Part shown: positions 1 through 8,252 of the stretch, piece after piece | Position numbering within the stretch: position 1 is the stretch's first letter | How the letters are laid out: each line of letters opens with the position of its first letter | NCBI GenBank assembly: GCA_035559815.1 | Contig: DATMAT010000059.1 | Span: 1-38,343 of the forward strand | Source of the DNA: Thermodesulfobacteriota bacterium | GTDB taxonomy: Bacteria; Desulfobacterota_D; UBA1144; Nemesobacterales; CSP1-2 | Direction: 5' to 3' | DNA length: 38,343 bases | Notes under the pieces: model-generated | Databases searched by the model: none | What the model saw: the letters and a program-made list of their open reading frames with translations, nothing else | Told to the model about the DNA's origin: nothing | Made by a program: the position numbers and the translations under genes

Positions 1-44
1 ATTATTCGTAACATTTGACCAAAAATACTGCTATACTTGTTCAC
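1..44 (-). CDS. Partial IS4-type transposase, N-terminus only
   Basis: Reading leftward, an AAGGAGG ribosome site (about 50-57) is followed by a GTG at 44..42 and the open frame MNKYSSIFGQMLRI, which runs off the window. The N-K-x-S-S-I-F-G-Q-x-L pattern resembles the first residues of IS4-family transposases with a DUF4372 N-terminal domain. Only 14 residues are visible, so the family call rests on a short motif plus a good ribosome site. If correct, an insertion sequence abuts the arsenic cluster, with its 5' end near positions 50-200. No terminal inverted repeat could be identified. Confidence 0.45.
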   Translation of the reverse strand, partial: MNKYSSIFGQMLRI

Positions 45-228
45 GGGATGCCTCCTTCAGGTGGTTGTTTTGTTGTTGCAAATAAATCAATTCTACCTGT
101 TGGAGCTCCCTTCCCTTAAAACCTATTTTGGACAGATATGATTCCGGATAAGAAATCCTTTCATTATTAATAGAAACCTTTTAGGATTTCATGTATCTAA
201 ACTGGATACCTGTTTATGGAACCATCCT

Positions 229-915
229 ATGAGAATAATGGATAAAAAAAACAGAGGAAAGGTCTGGCGAATAGCCTTGCTGGTTCTAATTCTAATTTCT
301 GCTTTCCTGCTGATTAGAGGTTCCGGTATTAGGTTTCAGGACCTGACTCCGCTGAAAATTAAAGAGTATCTCCTAAGTTACGGGACCATAAAAGCAGCAC
401 TTATCTACTTCCTTATCTACACATTCTCGATAAGGCCTTTAGTTCCGGTACCGCCCACCCTCTATACCCTGGCCGGAGGGTTTACGTTCGGCCCGGTATT
501 AGGGACTATCTTGACTATCATTGGAGCAACCTTCAATGCCAGCATTTCCTTCATGATAGCAAGGCTGCTGGGCAGGGATTTCGTCGAGAAAATATTAAAA
601 GGTAAATTGGGCACACTTAACGACAAGCTGGCCGACAGCGGATTCAAAACGTTACTTGTGATAAGAAGCTCCCCTATTGGGCCGCCGTTTGATTTGGTTA
701 GCTATGCCGCAGGTGTTCTCAGGGTCTCTTTCTGGAGCCACTTTTTCGCCACCATGATTGGGATTATCCCGGCTACCTCGGTTTACTCCTATTTTGGAGG
801 TTCCATAACCAAAGGGGGCTTTTATATACTCATCGGATTCTTCCTGGTCGTAGTTTTTTCTATTTTTATACCGTGGGTTATAAGGAAGCAAAGGCTAAAG
901 AGTAAATCATTCTAA
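229..915 (+). CDS. TVP38/TMEM64 (SNARE-associated, DedA-like) membrane protein
   Basis: A 228-residue inner-membrane protein with an N-terminal membrane segment (about residues 13-30) and further hydrophobic stretches at about 50-110 and 165-220. The family core is visible: a Gly-rich segment with GPVLGT, then a re-entrant stretch ending ARLLGRDFVEK, and later SSPIGPPFDLVSYAAG. This matches the VTT/DedA fold, whose members are proposed lipid scramblases or transporters; the substrate here is unknown. ATG 229 and an in-frame ATG at 238 are both possible starts, and neither has a strong ribosome site. TVP38 genes often sit next to MerA-like flavin reductases, as here, and that pair recurs beside arsenosugar-type gene sets. 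The gap to the reductase contains a palindromic repeat, so the two may not share one transcript. Confidence 0.88.
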   Translation: MRIMDKKNRGKVWRIALLVLILISAFLLIRGSGIRFQDLTPLKIKEYLLSYGTIKAALIYFLIYTFSIRPLVPVPPTLYTLAGGFTFGPVLGTILTIIGATFNASISFMIARLLGRDFVEKILKGKLGTLNDKLADSGFKTLLVIRSSPIGPPFDLVSYAAGVLRVSFWSHFFATMIGIIPATSVYSYFGGSITKGGFYILIGFFLVVVFSIFIPWVIRKQRLKSKSF

Positions 916-1010
916 TTTAATCTTTTGAATCAAGAATGGATACTCATGAAGCAAGTAGCAAGGTATCAGTAACGAAATAAGCAGTCTCTCTTGTCTGCGC
1001 GGAGCACCAC

Positions 1011-1070
1011 TGTCATTTCGACCGAAAGGAGAAATCTAAAGAAAGATTCCTCGTTTCACTCGGAATGACA
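1011..1070. repeat. Imperfect palindromic repeat, TGTCATT family
   Basis: The outer arms TGTCATTTCGA (1011-1021) and TCGGAATGACA (1060-1070) pair at 10 of 11 positions. An inner pair AATCT/AGATT lies around the centre. The element sits in the 283-base spacer before the reductase gene. Related elements occur at 26205-26268 and 26277-26330 in this window. The structure resembles the REP or MITE-like intergenic repeats common in environmental genomes. Confidence 0.7.
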
Positions 1071-1198
1071 CACGGCGTGATATAGCTTCACTAAGTTCAT
1101 ATCGAATGCAATCGAGGCGTTAGTAATGACAGTATTGTGGTGACCTTGTGGCATGCACGGATAATTCTCGAGTAAAACCAAATTTTAGGAGTTACCAA

Positions 1199-2626
1199 AT
1201 GGATAATTATGACATAGTAGTGATAGGTGGCGGGGCGGCCGGGCTTACCGTAGCAACCGGCTCCGTAAAATTCGGACTCAGGGTTGCTCTTGTCGAGAAA
1301 GAGAAGTTAGGCGGCGATTGCTTATACTACGGCTGTGTACCCAGTAAAACCCTGATACACTCGGCCAAAGTAGCCTCATTAATAAAGCGGGCGAAGGAAT
1401 ACGGGCTCGATGAAACCATGCTCTCTTTTGATTTCGAAAAGGTGATTAACCATGTCTGGAATACGATAAGCATAATAGGCAAGCATGACGACCCGGAGAG
1501 ATTCAGGAAAATGGGTGTGGACGTGGTCTTCGGCGACCCGAGCTTCACCTCTCCTGAGGAGATAGAAGTAAACGGAAGGAGGATAAAGAGCAAAAAATTT
1601 GTCATTGCCACGGGGTCAAGGTCCTTCACGCCCGCGATCGATGGACTTAAAGAGGCCGGTTTTATATCACACGTCGAGGTATTTCATTTAAAGAAACTCC
1701 CACAGTCTTTAGTTGTTATAGGTGCCGGGCCTATAGGGATGGAGATGAGTCAAGCCTTTGCCCGATTCGGCTCAGATGTCACGGTAATAGAAATGTTGGA
1801 TAGGATTCTTCCCGTCGAGGATGAAGATGTTTCAGAAGAGCTGGAGAAATATTTGACCAAAGAAGGAATCAAGTTCTTCACCGGAACGAAAGCCGAGCGG
1901 GTCTCTTTGGAAAATGGCAAAAAAGTAGTGCTTGCGAAGAAAAACGGAGAGGAAATCAATATAGCAGCGGATGAAATCCTGGTTGCAGTAGGACGTACAC
2001 CCAATGTGGAGGGGTTAAACCTTGAGGCTGCCGGGGTCGAGTATAACCGGAAAGGGATAGTAGTCGATCAAAAACTAAGGACCACCGCCAAAAACATCTG
2101 GGCATGCGGTGACGTGGTCGGACCTTACCTCTTTACGCACATGGCTGAGTATCAGGCTGGCATAGTGGTGAGAAATGCTTTACTCAGACTCCCGGCCAAG
2201 GTGGACTATTCCGTCGTTCCCTGGACCACGTTTACCGACCCCGAGGTTGCCCATGTGGGAATCTCCGAGAATGAGGCAAAGAAAAAGAACATTAAGTACA
2301 GCGTTTACAAACACCAGTATAGTAATGTTGATAGAGCGGTTACAGAAGTAGAGGGCGTTGGCTTTGCAAAAATCATCACCACCGGATGGAAAGGAAAGAT
2401 AATAGGGGCCCACATTGTAGGGCCTAATGCCGGTGAGCTGATTTCGGAGCTTGCCCTTGCCATAAAAAAGGGAATGACGGTAAAGGATATTTCTTCCACC
2501 ATCCATGTCTATCCGACTCTGGCCCTCGGAACAAGGCAAACCGCAGACCTATTTTACCGCCATAAATTTGAGTCCTCCCAGCTACTTCAGAAGCTTCTCA
2601 TGTTTATAGTCAGGCTTCTAAACTGA
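1199..2626 (+). CDS. MerA/Lpd-like FAD pyridine nucleotide-disulfide reductase
   Basis: A 475-residue flavoprotein. I start at ATG 1199 because AGGAG at 1187-1191 is well spaced and the FAD-binding motif GGGAAG follows at once; the longer frame from 1148 adds 17 unlikely residues. The redox-active pair is in GGDCLYYGCVPSK, the NAD(P)H-binding glycine motif in VIGAGPIGMEM, and the second FAD motif in ACGDVVG. Family members move electrons from NAD(P)H through FAD to a disulfide or metal substrate. The C-terminal catalytic region reads HVYPTLALG where dihydrolipoamide dehydrogenases have HxHPTxxE, so the base His is Tyr and the partner Glu is missing. There is neither an N-terminal HMA domain nor a C-terminal Cys pair as in true MerA. 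Mercuric reductase activity is therefore unproven; a role reducing an arsenical or thiol for the downstream genes is inference from position. Confidence 0.9.
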   Translation: MDNYDIVVIGGGAAGLTVATGSVKFGLRVALVEKEKLGGDCLYYGCVPSKTLIHSAKVASLIKRAKEYGLDETMLSFDFEKVINHVWNTISIIGKHDDPERFRKMGVDVVFGDPSFTSPEEIEVNGRRIKSKKFVIATGSRSFTPAIDGLKEAGFISHVEVFHLKKLPQSLVVIGAGPIGMEMSQAFARFGSDVTVIEMLDRILPVEDEDVSEELEKYLTKEGIKFFTGTKAERVSLENGKKVVLAKKNGEEINIAADEILVAVGRTPNVEGLNLEAAGVEYNRKGIVVDQKLRTTAKNIWACGDVVGPYLFTHMAEYQAGIVVRNALLRLPAKVDYSVVPWTTFTDPEVAHVGISENEAKKKNIKYSVYKHQYSNVDRAVTEVEGVGFAKIITTGWKGKIIGAHIVGPNAGELISELALAIKKGMTVKDISSTIHVYPTLALGTRQTADLFYRHKFESSQLLQKLLMFIVRLLN

Positions 2627-2761
2627 TTGGTTTCTGAGATTCTAAGTGCTCCCTGTCCATATCCATTACCGGAGATGGTTTTTCAACCTATTTTTACCTG
2701 CACATGGAACCTTTTTTCAAAATCCGCATCTATTAGAAGAATAAAAGCACGTTACGAGGCC

Positions 2762-3127
2762 ATGCGATTGAAAAATTGTGCTAAGTTACTTAAATCACTG
2801 GCTGAAGATGTTAGGCTCCAAATCCTGAGGTGCCTCTTCAATGGCGAGTATTCGGTATCTGAAATAGCCAAAAGAGTGGGCAAGAAACATTCTCAGGTAT
2901 CCCACCATCTAGGAATACTCAGAAATTCAGGGATAGTAGTCGACAAGAAAGAGGGAAAGTTCGTTATCTACCAAATCCATCCTCTTCTTTACAAGAGACT
3001 TAGGAGTGTAAAACATAAGGATGTGCTTGATTTCGAGTGTTGCAGTATTGGATTTAGGAGATTTAGAAGTAAAGGAAAAGTAGAGTTATGTACTTTATTC
3101 TTACGTTCTTACATACGTCTTGATTAA
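2762..3127 (+). CDS. arsR: ArsR/SmtB-family metalloregulatory repressor
   Basis: A winged-helix repressor of 121 residues from ATG 2762; a longer frame opens at TTG 2627 but its extra 45 residues do not look like this family. The recognition helix region reads SEIAKRVGKKHSQVSHHLGILRNSGIV (split here as SEIAKRVGKKH and SQVSHHLGILRNSG), with the beta-wing GKFVIYQI after it. The ELCVCDL arsenite site of classic ArsR is absent, since that helix reads NGEYSVSEIA. Instead there is a vicinal pair C93-C94 and a further C110 near the C-terminus. This resembles Acidithiobacillus ferrooxidans ArsR, which binds As(III) through C-terminal Cys95, Cys96 and Cys102. It directly precedes the ArsM fusion gene (35-base gap) and probably represses the operon when arsenite is absent. 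The upstream 135 bases show no clear operator. Confidence 0.85.
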   Translation: MRLKNCAKLLKSLAEDVRLQILRCLFNGEYSVSEIAKRVGKKHSQVSHHLGILRNSGIVVDKKEGKFVIYQIHPLLYKRLRSVKHKDVLDFECCSIGFRRFRSKGKVELCTLFLRSYIRLD

Positions 3128-3162
3128 ACTCAACGATAAAATTGCTAAGGAGGTAAAACCGA

Positions 3163-5691
3163 ATGGAACTTGGTGATAAAACGATCTTACATGCCCCGCC
3201 CTACTCCCAAATCGAGCAAAACGGCCTCAGTATTCTTATCGATCCCGAAGGACCTAACTGGATAAGCACAGACTCGAGAGGAGCCAGAATTGCAAGCTAC
3301 ATCGATGGAAAAAAAACATTCAATGATATCGTAGCACTCTACAGCTCGGAATTTGGTCTCAATGGAGCGAAAGCATGGGTTCATGTGAATTCATTCATCA
3401 AAGACGCCCTCAGAGAGAAGTTTATATCCTTCACTCCTTATACAAGACCATCTTACACCGGCAGGAGCGACTATCTAAAAGTAGACCATCTAAGCGAGCT
3501 TTGGATACATACAAACAACTCATGCAACCTACAGTGTACCCATTGTCTGGTTAGTTCCGGTCCGTGGGAAGATAAAGGACTGCCTACCGACGAGATAAAA
3601 CGCATAATCGACCAGGGACGAGAACTGGGAGTATTCCGCTTCTACTTCACTGGAGGAGAACCATTTATTAGGAGAGATATTTATGAGCTAATCGAATACG
3701 TTACACGAGACCCCGACTCAGAGCTTATTACCCTGACAAACGGAATGCTGTTCACCCAGGAGAAACAGATAAAGCGACTCCTCGAGGTAGCCAGAGGCCG
3801 ATTCAAACCCCAGATCAGCCTCGACGGCTCGACCACAGAAGCGAATGATCCGATTCGGGGAAAAGGCACGTTTGAAAAAATAATAAAAGGGATAAAAGCC
3901 GCAGCAGAAGCGGGTCTTAATCCAACCGTTACTACAGTAGTTACGTCGGCAAATGCCGAAGACGTACCAAATGTTACAAGACTTCTAGCTACCTTGGGGG
4001 TAAAAAATCACCACCTCCTCTGGGTCCACCAAAGAGGAAGGATAACTAACGGAAGCAGAGACCTTTTACTTCCTACGTACAAGTTGATTGAGGTGGTAAA
4101 AAAGGTCAAAAAAGTAGCAGACGAGGTTGGAATTTCCATAGACAACATTGTATCAATCAAGCAAAAATTAAAATCAAGAAAGTTTACCAAATTTGACCTG
4201 AGTAATGCCTGCTGGGAGAGTTTATGCGTCTACTCAGATGGTGAAGTTTATCCCTCCGCTGCATTTGCAAACTTTAAGGGACTTAGCTGCGGGAACATAA
4301 GAGAAAAAGATTTATCCGAAATCTGGCAAAATAGCCCTGTTTGCAATATGTTTAGAAAAGCAACAGTCCAGAAAAAGACAAAGTGTAATGGCTGTTATTT
4401 AAAATTCATCTGCGGAGGCGGAGATATCGAACATTCCTACTTTTACTCGGCCGCTACCTTTGGAGAGGGTGATCTGCACGGGCCTGACCCCTGCTCCGAC
4501 CTTCACGAATACATGATCACCTCGAGCCTCTTTGAGCTGGCCGAGGAAGGGAGACAAACATTCAATCGCAAGTCCGGATTCGACGCTCCTCCGGTATTTC
4601 TGAGCATGGGAGAGGGCGCTCTATCCTGCGGTATCAATGGTTCCAACGGAAATGGAAGATTTCATACGTTCTCTGACTTCACCGTAGAGATATCCCACTC
4701 CAACTGTGTGCTTACCTTCAACATAGATAAGTCCCGTGAAGTGGTGAGGGAATTCTACAGAAAAGCGGCAGAAGAGCCGCAAAAGGAACTCTGCTGTCCC
4801 ACAAGTTATCCAACTGATGATGTAAGTCATATCCCACAAGAAGTCATCGATAGATTCTACGGTTGCGGAAGTCCGATGAGCATCGCTGATATAAAACCAG
4901 GGGAAACCGTAGTCGACCTCGGCTCCGGTGCTGGAATTGACTGCTTTATAGCCGCAAAGAAGGTAGGCCCGTCTGGGAAAATAATCGGAGTGGATATGAC
5001 TGACCAGATGCTCAGGGTCGCAAACGAGTGTCGTCCTATTGTTTCAACCAACTTGGGCTATGATGTTGTCGAATTTAGAAAAGGATTTCTGGAGGAAGTA
5101 CCCATTCAGGATAAATCGGTCGACCTTATCACGTCAAACTGCGTTATAAACCTCTCACCGGACAAAAAGAAGGTCTTCTCCGAGATGTGGCGTATTCTCA
5201 GTGACCATGGGAGGATAGTGATTTCAGATATAGTATCGGAAAAGGAAGTTCCGCCCCATATAACCACCAACGACCGGCTCTGGGGAGAATGTATAGCCGG
5301 TGCCCTAACCGAAGAGCAATTCATCTCCTACCTCGAACAGGCAGGCTTCTACGGTATACAAGTCCTAAAAAAGACATACTGGAAAGACGTGGAAAACTAC
5401 AGGTTTTTCTCCATAACGGTGAGAGGATATAAATTCCAGAAGACGGCAGGGTGTGTATTCATAGGACAAAAGGCTATCTATAACGGCCCCTTCAAAGCCA
5501 TAGTAGACGAGGAAGGGCATTTATTTCCTCGCAGTGAAGAAGTAGAAGTATGCACGGACACGGCACAGAAGCTGGTAAAACCCCCGTATGCGGGATTGTT
5601 CATAATTACAGATCCAAGCAGAGAAGCTCCGGCAAACTATAATTGTTCCGCAGACGGCAGTTGTTGTGCAGACGGAGGTTCGTGTTGTTAG
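3163..5691 (+). CDS. PqqD-like / radical SAM-SPASM / ArsM methyltransferase fusion
   Basis: An 842-residue three-part enzyme starting at ATG 3163 behind a strong AAGGAGG. Residues about 15-90 look like a PqqD-type peptide-binding domain. Residues about 110-330 are a radical SAM core with the [4Fe-4S] motif CNLQCTHC (C121, C125, C128) and GGEP at 164-167. Residues about 350-445 carry SPASM-type cysteines (C350, C355, C408, C411, C417, C444) for auxiliary clusters. Residues about 525-842 are ArsM: SAM site [12 protein letters not shown], and cysteines C568, C594, C660 and C710 in the contexts YGCGSP, GIDCF, SNCVINL and GECIAGAL, matching the conserved As(III)-binding positions. The tail is Cys-rich (C828, C833, C834, C841, C842). 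ArsM makes methylated arsenicals from As(III) and SAM. The radical SAM part could attach a deoxyadenosyl group, as ArsS does, or modify a peptide; this is inference. Codon use does not stand out from its neighbours. Confidence 0.92.
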   Translation: MELGDKTILHAPPYSQIEQNGLSILIDPEGPNWISTDSRGARIASYIDGKKTFNDIVALYSSEFGLNGAKAWVHVNSFIKDALREKFISFTPYTRPSYTGRSDYLKVDHLSELWIHTNNSCNLQCTHCLVSSGPWEDKGLPTDEIKRIIDQGRELGVFRFYFTGGEPFIRRDIYELIEYVTRDPDSELITLTNGMLFTQEKQIKRLLEVARGRFKPQISLDGSTTEANDPIRGKGTFEKIIKGIKAAAEAGLNPTVTTVVTSANAEDVPNVTRLLATLGVKNHHLLWVHQRGRITNGSRDLLLPTYKLIEVVKKVKKVADEVGISIDNIVSIKQKLKSRKFTKFDLSNACWESLCVYSDGEVYPSAAFANFKGLSCGNIREKDLSEIWQNSPVCNMFRKATVQKKTKCNGCYLKFICGGGDIEHSYFYSAATFGEGDLHGPDPCSDLHEYMITSSLFELAEEGRQTFNRKSGFDAPPVFLSMGEGALSCGINGSNGNGRFHTFSDFTVEISHSNCVLTFNIDKSREVVREFYRKAAEEPQKELCCPTSYPTDDVSHIPQEVIDRFYGCGSPMSIADIKPGETVVDLGSGAGIDCFIAAKKVGPSGKIIGVDMTDQMLRVANECRPIVSTNLGYDVVEFRKGFLEEVPIQDKSVDLITSNCVINLSPDKKKVFSEMWRILSDHGRIVISDIVSEKEVPPHITTNDRLWGECIAGALTEEQFISYLEQAGFYGIQVLKKTYWKDVENYRFFSITVRGYKFQKTAGCVFIGQKAIYNGPFKAIVDEEGHLFPRSEEVEVCTDTAQKLVKPPYAGLFIITDPSREAPANYNCSADGSCCADGGSCC

Positions 5692-5742
5692 GGATAAGTA
5701 TTTAGCCACGAATGAACACAAGTAAATTCTGTTACCGAGATA

Positions 5743-5789
5743 ACGTGTTAGCGTGTTAACTCGTCAACTCGTAAACCCGTAAACATGTG
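5743..5789. repeat. Degenerate short tandem repeat
   Basis: The spacer between the fusion gene and the glycosyltransferase contains CGTGTTAG, CGTGTTAA, CTCGTCAA, CTCGTAAA, CCCGTAAA in succession, a degenerate 8-base tandem array of about 5-6 units. There is a strand-symmetric trend from GTTA on the left to TAAA on the right, so the RNA could fold weakly. It may be slippage-generated spacer with no function. Confidence 0.5.
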
Positions 5790-5818
5790 CATCGATTTGT
5801 GACTAATAGGGAAACCAA

Positions 5819-6457
5819 ATGAGCAGACCAAAACTAAATCACACGCTCCTCATCTTCGTAAAGTACCCCGAGCCAGGAAGGGTGAAAACCCGTTTAGCCG
5901 AGGATTTGGGTCATGAAAAAGCCGCAGAGATTTATGCGAGTATGGCGGAGAGCGTTATACATAACCTATCCGAATCTGAAGAATACAAGACAATAATCTT
6001 CTTTGACCCCCCAGACAGGAAAAGAGAAATGGAGAATTGGCTGGGCAAAAGGTACCGGCTTTTGGCACAGGAAGGAAACTCCCTCGGTGAAAGGATGGCA
6101 AACGCTCTCGAGAAAACATTCTCGCTAGGAGCGGAAAAAGCCGTCATCATCGGCACTGACTGTTTAGAAATTACAGAGGAAATAATATCCCGGGCTTTTC
6201 AGTCGCTAGATGAGATGGACTTGGTGCTTGGCCCCGCGGAGGATGGTGGATATTACCTATTGGGAATGAAAGAATCAATACCAGAGATTTTTGACGATAT
6301 TACGTGGAGTACCAGCCAGGTTCTGGGTCAAACAATAAACAAGATAAAGACAATGGGTCTTAAGTTCAGTCTATTAAAGACCTTAAGAGATATTGATACA
6401 ATCAGTGATTTCAATAACGACCTTCTCTCTAAATTCAGTAAGAGTAAAAACAGCTAA
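5819..6457 (+). CDS. TIGR04282/DUF2064 glycosyltransferase, arsenosugar-type
   Basis: A 212-residue cytosolic GT-A-like enzyme. The N-terminus carries LIFVKYPEPGRVKTRLA, the nucleotide-binding signature of the DUF2064 family, followed by an IGTDC motif and GPAEDGGYYLLG in the second half. Length and motifs match TIGR04282, first named rSAM/selenodomain-associated transferase 1 and now annotated as an arsenosugar biosynthesis glycosyltransferase. It would transfer a glycosyl group, presumably to an arsenic-containing ribose intermediate; the donor and acceptor are not shown by the sequence. It follows the radical SAM-ArsM fusion by 127 bases, and its stop overlaps the transporter start as TAATG, so those two genes are translationally coupled. 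The companion TIGR04283 transferase is not in this window. Confidence 0.88.
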   Translation: MSRPKLNHTLLIFVKYPEPGRVKTRLAEDLGHEKAAEIYASMAESVIHNLSESEEYKTIIFFDPPDRKREMENWLGKRYRLLAQEGNSLGERMANALEKTFSLGAEKAVIIGTDCLEITEEIISRAFQSLDEMDLVLGPAEDGGYYLLGMKESIPEIFDDITWSTSQVLGQTINKIKTMGLKFSLLKTLRDIDTISDFNNDLLSKFSKSKNS

Positions 6458-7596
6458 TGCTTACTGCCTTAGTTATTTCTTATATCGCTTTGCTCTCATA
6501 TGCCAATGGCGCCAACGATGTTTCAAAAGGCATCGCCACACTTGTTGGTAGCAGGGTTGCCAATTATAAAAGGGCCATTACCTGGGGAACAATCTGGACC
6601 ATCGTCGGGGGGATAGCGGCGGCAATCTTTGCACTCGAACTTGTAAAGACATTTTCAGCTACAGAAATACTAAGGTCACCTTCCAGGCTGAACCAAGTCC
6701 TCCCACTATCGGTTATCTTAGGAGCATTTGTATGGGTCATCTTTGCATCCAAAACAGGACTACCAGTTTCCACTACCCACGCAATTACCGGGGCAATCTG
6801 TGGAGCGGGGGTGGCCGCGGTAGGGTTTAATGAAGTAGAATGGTCGATCTTAGGAAAGAAGATTTTTCTTCCACTAGGTTTAAGTCCTATCCTTGCCTTG
6901 AGCATCTCCTGGCTATTTTCGCCTATAATCCAAAGGGTATCTACGCGGACCGAGCGTTACTGCCTGTGCCTCGAGGTAAGAGAAGTAATATCATCTAAGC
7001 CGGTTCTGGTGAGAGCTGGTATTCAAGGGACTTTTTCGCAAATTGTCCCCTTCCCTCAAGCAAATCTGATGGCGGCCGATAAAAACACATGTTCAGAATC
7101 ACTTACATCACCCATAAGGTTCGAGGTTTTGGATTTATTCCACTGGTTATCGGCAGGTATGGCCAGCTTTGCCCGGGGATTAAACGACGCTCCAAAAATT
7201 GTTGCCCTTGCCCTTGGTGTAAGTGCCCTGGGAACCCAGATATCATCGACAACCTCTTTTCTTATCGTTGCCCTGGCCATGGGTCTTGGAAGCGTCCTAT
7301 CGGGATTGAAGGTCACTGAAACACTGGCAGAGAAGGTTACTCCCATGAATCCCCAAGAGGGTTTTTCGGCAAACCTTACCACTTCGGTACTGGTCGTAAT
7401 TGCGGCAAGACTCGGGCTACCGGTCTCCACAACCCACGTCTCCAGCGGTGCAATAATCGGCATCGGACTCAAACGAGGAAGCAAAACAGTTAGATGGAAA
7501 ATGGTCTCAGAAATGATCATGGCATGGCTAATCACCCTTCCGGTGTCCGCTTTGGTTGGATTTATTGGTTATTGGTTTTTGAGCAAGGTCACGTAA
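6457..7596 (+). CDS. PiT-family inorganic phosphate transporter
   Basis: A 379-residue polytopic membrane protein with the duplicated PiT architecture. The first half has GANDVSKG (residues 18-25) and GLPVSTTH ending at about 108; the second half has RGLNDAPK (240-247) and a second GLPVSTTH ending at 327. A less conserved cytosolic loop of roughly 70 residues (about 160-230) separates the halves. PiT transporters bring in metal-phosphate with protons or sodium and also admit arsenate. The start codon overlaps the glycosyltransferase stop by one base, placing it in the same operon. In this context it may supply phosphate during arsenate stress or import arsenate; both readings are inference. 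Confidence 0.93.
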   Translation: MLTALVISYIALLSYANGANDVSKGIATLVGSRVANYKRAITWGTIWTIVGGIAAAIFALELVKTFSATEILRSPSRLNQVLPLSVILGAFVWVIFASKTGLPVSTTHAITGAICGAGVAAVGFNEVEWSILGKKIFLPLGLSPILALSISWLFSPIIQRVSTRTERYCLCLEVREVISSKPVLVRAGIQGTFSQIVPFPQANLMAADKNTCSESLTSPIRFEVLDLFHWLSAGMASFARGLNDAPKIVALALGVSALGTQISSTTSFLIVALAMGLGSVLSGLKVTETLAEKVTPMNPQEGFSANLTTSVLVVIAARLGLPVSTTHVSSGAIIGIGLKRGSKTVRWKMVSEMIMAWLITLPVSALVGFIGYWFLSKVT

Positions 7597-7813
7597 ATAG
7601 GGAAATTAATCATGCAGATTGTCGAAACCCTATTAGTAAAAACATACACACATTGTTAACTCCGGCTGTGAATATTCATCCATACCCCTCCCAATGGGAA
7701 CCTTTATACACTATCCGCATCTAAACAAGCGAAAGTTTGTATGAGAATAAGGTTTTGACAGGGCATCTGGAAGGCAAGGAGCAATAAAACTTTTTAATCG
7801 GAGGTGAAAAGGT

Positions 7814-8206
7814 ATGAGATATTTGGGAGTCTTTGGTTTTTTGACAGTGGTTACTTTATTTTTCGTTTCTTCTTTGACCCTCGCTGCAGAAGGTAATAAG
7901 ATGGGCGGAGAGGAAAAAACTATTACCGGACAGGTAGTCGACCCGGCTTGTTATATATCTATGAATTTAAAGGGTGAGGCGCACCAGCAGTGTGCCGAGG
8001 CCTGTGCAAAAGCCGGGCAGGCTTTTGGTATTCTTGACGAAAAGAACGGCGTGCTCTATCAGGTTATCGAGGGAGCTCCCACAACAGATCCTAATCAGCT
8101 CCTCTGGGACCATGTAGAGCAGAATGTCAAAGTAACGGGTACTGTCTTTCATAAAGACGGCATGCACGCCATAGTCCCTAAAGAGGTCAAACCGGCCGGC
8201 AGTTAA
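7814..8206 (+). CDS. Secreted cysteine protein, paralogue 1, function unknown
   Basis: A 130-residue exported protein with a signal peptide ending near LTLAAEG (residues 20-26). Ribosome site GGAGGTG lies before ATG 7814. The mature part has TGQVVDPACY, then a helix with QQCAEACAKAG, then a beta-rich C-terminal half with VKVTGTVF that suggests a small OB-like fold. Three cysteines are conserved with the second copy at 14759-15148, and the mature regions are nearly identical, ending KPAGS in both. I know similar small secreted proteins from environmental bacteria but no assigned function. A metal- or haem-related role in the periplasm is only a guess. It is followed by a strong stem-loop, so it is probably transcribed alone. 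Confidence 0.8.
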   Translation: MRYLGVFGFLTVVTLFFVSSLTLAAEGNKMGGEEKTITGQVVDPACYISMNLKGEAHQQCAEACAKAGQAFGILDEKNGVLYQVIEGAPTTDPNQLLWDHVEQNVKVTGTVFHKDGMHAIVPKEVKPAGS

Positions 8207-8223
8207 TCTAGTGTTCCCGGGAT

Positions 8224-8252
8224 GGAAGCATCCCTCTTCTGGAGATGCTTCC
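8224..8252 (+). terminator. Stem-loop after secreted protein 1
   Basis: Perfect 9-base arms GGAAGCATC (8224-8232) and GATGCTTCC (8244-8252) enclose an 11-base loop, 18 bases after the stop codon. The following bases are moderately T-rich (GTCTATAGTTCTTT). This is likely a transcription terminator or a 3'-stabilising hairpin. A comparable hairpin follows the paralogous gene. Confidence 0.65.

Noticed and set aside
1148-1198. Longer N-terminus for the disulfide reductase from ATG 1148
   Set aside because: The extra 17 residues lack similarity to the family, and AGGAG fits the ATG at 1199.
2627-2761. 45-residue extension of ArsR from TTG 2627
   Set aside because: It directly abuts the upstream stop with no ribosome site, and the ArsR fold starts at the ATG 2762 region.
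7755-7790. TTGACA at 7755-7760 as promoter of secreted protein 1
   Set aside because: No -10 hexamer at 16-18 base spacing; only a poor match further downstream.
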